Source of the DNA: Terebella lapidaria
Lineage: Eukaryota; Annelida; Polychaeta; Terebellida; Terebellidae
Assembly: GCA_949152475.1 (NCBI GenBank)
Contig: OX424558.1
Span: 37,396,651-37,460,650, forward strand
Length of the DNA: 64,000 nucleotides
Direction: 5' to 3'
Shown here in pieces: positions 61,501-64,000 of the stretch. The notes under the pieces are model-generated. The model was not told the origin of the DNA, ran no database searches, and saw only the letters and a program-made list of their open reading frames with translations. Numbering within the stretch: the first letter of the stretch is position 1; the number at the start of each line of letters is the position of its first letter. A program made the position numbers and the translations under genes.

Positions 61501-63120
61501 ATGAAATTTTGAAAAAAATTGTAGACATTCTTACTATTGCCTTGATGTATATAGAAAGGTGATGTCAAACACGGACCTTGGCTCAGCCAGCTTATCGCTA
61601 TGGTGACCAACACGGACACCCCCAGTATATATACGTTAGGGACGTCCCACATCGATTGCTAATGCATACAAAGCACGCTTTTATACGGCAGACGTAAAAT
61701 CAATTTGACACTGTCCAGTTCTGTTTCCTAGCTATTGTACACCATTTGTCAAGTTGCCATGGCTACTTGACCCATCCTATACCTACTGACCGCCATTGAC
61801 CGCTCCGATCACTTGGGCATTTTCCCGGCCGTGGGTTGCTAGGTCAGTAGCCTTCCAATGGGACACCCTAATTCAGTTTCCACAAGATAAAATATTCATG
61901 TCGTGGAGCTAGCGCCTATCTGATTTCAAGTAATTGGCATGATTGAAAAATCAGGGGAGATTGACTGACTAGAAGTGCTTTTGTCAATGAAGATTGATAC
62001 AGGGTGTCCACCTCAGCATTTATTAATAATAAATGTCGGTACCCCTACTACAGGGCGAACCATATTAATATTCCATAATGATAATGGCATGATGATAATA
62101 GGAGTGGTTGAGAAAGACCCTGACTGAGTATCGCTTCATGATACCAGGAAAATGCAGTGGCTTCATGATGCAAAACTGCCTTCGTCGGTTAGACAAGGCA
62201 TTTTGCACTTGATATTGTGAATCGTCACTCTGTGTTATAATCTGATGCCTTAATAAAATGATACCCATTCCTGTTGGACTGGTGTGTAGAATTTTTTGCT
62301 TCTTCCTAGAAGCAAATTCAGTAAATTTATTGGAAACTCTGAATTCACCGAAATATTGGACATTTTAGGTGCTGTTCCATCGGAATTTCCAAGATTTGAC
62401 CATTTGGCGAGTGTATTGGGGACATTTCCCTTGTTACTGCCGCGCTATTATCATCTTGAGAAGGCCATTTCTTTGTATTGGCTCATATTTATCACCCAAA
62501 TATGATCATAGCGGTCACTGATAAATCTCCGTGATTTCCCAGGTTATTGCTGAACTCCTGACTTTTCAGGAAGCACTCGTGGGGATTTCCAGATTTGGGG
62601 ATGTCTCAAAAAGACTACGCAATGTATTGAGGCCACATCAAATTGAAATTTTATCCTTCAGCTTTTTCCTCAGAATAAGGGGAGCAAACGAGCAAAATTT
62701 TATTTTTAAAACATTTCATTTTTAAAACTTTTGCGATGCATAGAGAGCAAAACATTGAAACCATTGCACGAAGTAGTATGTCATTGATGTGCATATTTTT
62801 GTGGCGTCAATATTCATAATCTGTCCAGCATAAGCCTGCCCAAGTAGGGCCGAATTGCTGATGCATTTGCCGGTGTGTCTCGGTGTGACACAATAATTAT
62901 GCAGCTACCGGTAAATTCATTCACATACAGGTCATTTAACGTTGTTTATTGATGTTGAACATTTAATCTTTATGGAGAGCTTGCAGGCTTAATTAAATGA
63001 ACTAGACTTTTTCGACTCCAGACATAATGGATGAACTTGAATATTTCATAGATTTGTTGCAAGAAAAGTAATAAATTTTGTCATAACTATTGTGTGATCA
63101 CATCATTCATGCACAATTGA

Positions 63121-63257
63121 CCTATCGCCAAAGCCCCAAAAAGTTGTCCGAGTTTCACAAATTACGTCGGTAAACTTCTCTTTGGCCAATAATAACGTTT
63201 TGCCGAATGCGTCGTGAATGGCGTAAAAAGACTCGGACAAACTGGTTTGGCGATAGG
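63121..63257. mobile_element. 137 bp MITE
   Basis: CCTATCGCCAAA at the left and its reverse complement at the right form perfect 12 bp TIRs. A second inverted pair, TTGTCCGAGT, lies further in. The flanks are TTGA and TTAA, which would fit a TTAA target duplication with one changed base, as in piggyBac-type elements. There is no ORF. Confidence 0.65.
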
Positions 63258-63686
63258 TTAATTATTCTAATGACTGTCCCTACCACATATTCGTTTTACT
63301 GATAGCAGGATCTATAAAATAATGTTCATTACCGGTAATGGCACTGGGTAGGGGAACGCGCTGAGAACTGTTCATTGAAATATTGTAACAAAATGAATCA
63401 TTCATATACACTTATTGATGAACAACACGATGAATTGTCCACTCTTGCTGTCAGATATATTATGGCTGGCTTGCTGGATGGATGGCTGATTCGTTTAGAA
63501 CTGTAATAGTGAAAAGACGTATTATCAATTTACAAAAAAAAAATACAGTGCTTTCTATTTGCATCTTGTAGATCTGTCTCCCTGCAACACACCATTTCAC
63601 CCCTGCGGAAATATATCTCCACACCCGGCCAGAAACATGAGGAAGTTAATAACATATGATAACTCCCACAGGTTATAACACTATAC

Positions 63687-63857
63687 CTGAAAGGATCCAT
63701 TCGTTATAGACAGATATCTCCAAGGAGACATCAACCATTCTCACCTCAACGTCTTTTCCCGGCCAGTATCCATAGTCAAAGGGTATATAAATACTGCGAA
63801 AGTGTAGAGAACCGTGACACGTCCAGACACCATCTTGATTGAATACCAGGCAATGAT
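63687..63857 (-). CDS. possible minus-strand exon with faint Cys-loop receptor resemblance
   Basis: On the minus strand a 171 bp segment is bounded by an acceptor (GATTGTTTCAG) and a donor (TTTCAG then gtatag), and it is open throughout. It contains FNQDGVW, YIPFDYGYW and SVYNEWILSG. These recall, in the same order, the DG-V-W, FPFD-SW and NGEW landmarks of nicotinic-type receptor extracellular domains. The two cysteines of the Cys-loop and about a dozen residues around the FPFD motif are missing, so it would be a degenerate or very divergent copy. It would belong to a gene antisense to dystrophin that continues beyond the window. The resemblance is by eye only and may be chance. Confidence 0.25.
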
Positions 63858-64000
63858 CTGAAACAATCTTTTTTTTCGCTGATTTTCCTATGAACATATA
63901 CATGATATAATAGGCAATCAGTGTGGATATTATCGCCTGTTATAAGCACCATCAGTTCTCTCTGCTCAGCGTGTGTGGCATACCCTTGGTGCTCTGGAAC

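Larger units (their letters stand above)
1..64000 (+). other. dmd: dystrophin gene, central rod segment (exons 44-55 and part of intron 55)
   Basis: Eleven plus-strand exons read in order as the human dystrophin rod from exon 44 to exon 55, with every join in frame. Dystrophin is a cytoskeletal linker under the muscle and nerve cell membrane, tying actin to the dystroglycan complex. This part codes for spectrin repeats from about R17 to the start of R22, with a hinge-3-like spacer between R19 and R20. The gene runs off both window ends: the actin-binding domain lies upstream, and the WW, EF-hand and ZZ domains lie downstream. Vertebrate utrophin is a close paralogue, but an invertebrate usually has a single dystrophin/utrophin ancestor, so the symbol marks the family. 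In humans this exon range is the main deletion hot spot of Duchenne and Becker dystrophy. Confidence 0.93.
34081..64000 (+). other. intron 55 equivalent, 5' part (at least 29.9 kb)
   Basis: This is the longest intron of the window; exon 56 is not reached. It holds the third minisatellite, two TA-flanked TIR elements, one small MITE, most of the C or G runs, three candidate alternative first exons and two candidate minus-strand exons. The stretches 34.6-39.1, 46.8-49.9, 51.6-54.4 and 56.9-63.1 kb show no coding exon that I can support, apart from scattered short ORFs of the size expected by chance. Confidence 0.85.

Noticed and set aside
63000..64000. Search for exon 56 near the window end
   Set aside because: No plus-strand spectrin-like exon beginning in phase 0 is visible, so exon 56 lies beyond the window.
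1..64000. tRNA, rRNA, CRISPR or bacterial-type operons
   Set aside because: None was seen. Spliced exons, long introns and eukaryotic transposons rule out a prokaryotic reading.

Overview
The window is a piece of an animal nuclear genome, and almost all of it lies inside one plus-strand gene: the central rod of dystrophin. Eleven coding exons, split by GT-AG introns, translate to spectrin-type helices that match human dystrophin from exon 44 to exon 55. Intron positions and phases match the human gene (as I remember it) throughout, and five exon lengths are identical (45, 46, 52, 53, 54). The only structural difference is that human exons 49 and 50 are one exon here. The coding exons total about 1.9 kb of 64 kb, so the window is about 97 percent intron. 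The slow-evolving gene structure, AT-rich introns, long C or G runs and many small inverted-repeat transposons suggest a marine invertebrate, perhaps a cephalochordate, hemichordate or echinoderm. The species cannot be fixed from the sequence alone.

Layout. 1-6.7 kb: exons 44-52 with short introns; two of these carry minisatellites that start on the exon's own splice donor (40 bp after exon 46, 86 bp after exon 48). 6.7-18.6 kb: intron 52, with small MITEs and a good candidate alternative first exon at 10102-10234 whose donor phase fits exon 53. 18.6-34.1 kb: exons 53, 54 and 55, separated by introns of 6.8 and 8.2 kb; intron 54 holds a large direct tandem duplication (27.6-32.9 kb). 34.1-64 kb: the start of intron 55, at least 29.9 kb long. 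It opens with a third donor-nucleated minisatellite. It then holds three candidate alternative first exons (45918-46691, 49980-50258, 56618-56812), all ending in phase 0 as required to join exon 56, which lies beyond the window. In vertebrates the Dp116 first exon sits in this same intron.

How the parts work together. The long transcript from far upstream joins exons 44-55 into the rod that links actin to the dystroglycan complex. The internal first exons would make shorter dystrophins that start at exon 53 or 56 and keep the C-terminal membrane-binding part. The most unusual feature is that three exons of one gene each seeded a tandem array containing copies of their own 5' splice site. Other noteworthy items are dense nuclear-receptor half-sites in the first array, ten CTCF-like motifs (several inside repeats), two TA-flanked DNA transposons, and two possible minus-strand exons, one faintly resembling a Cys-loop receptor. 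Assignments rest on reading the sequence by eye and on recall of human dystrophin. No alignment or database search was run.
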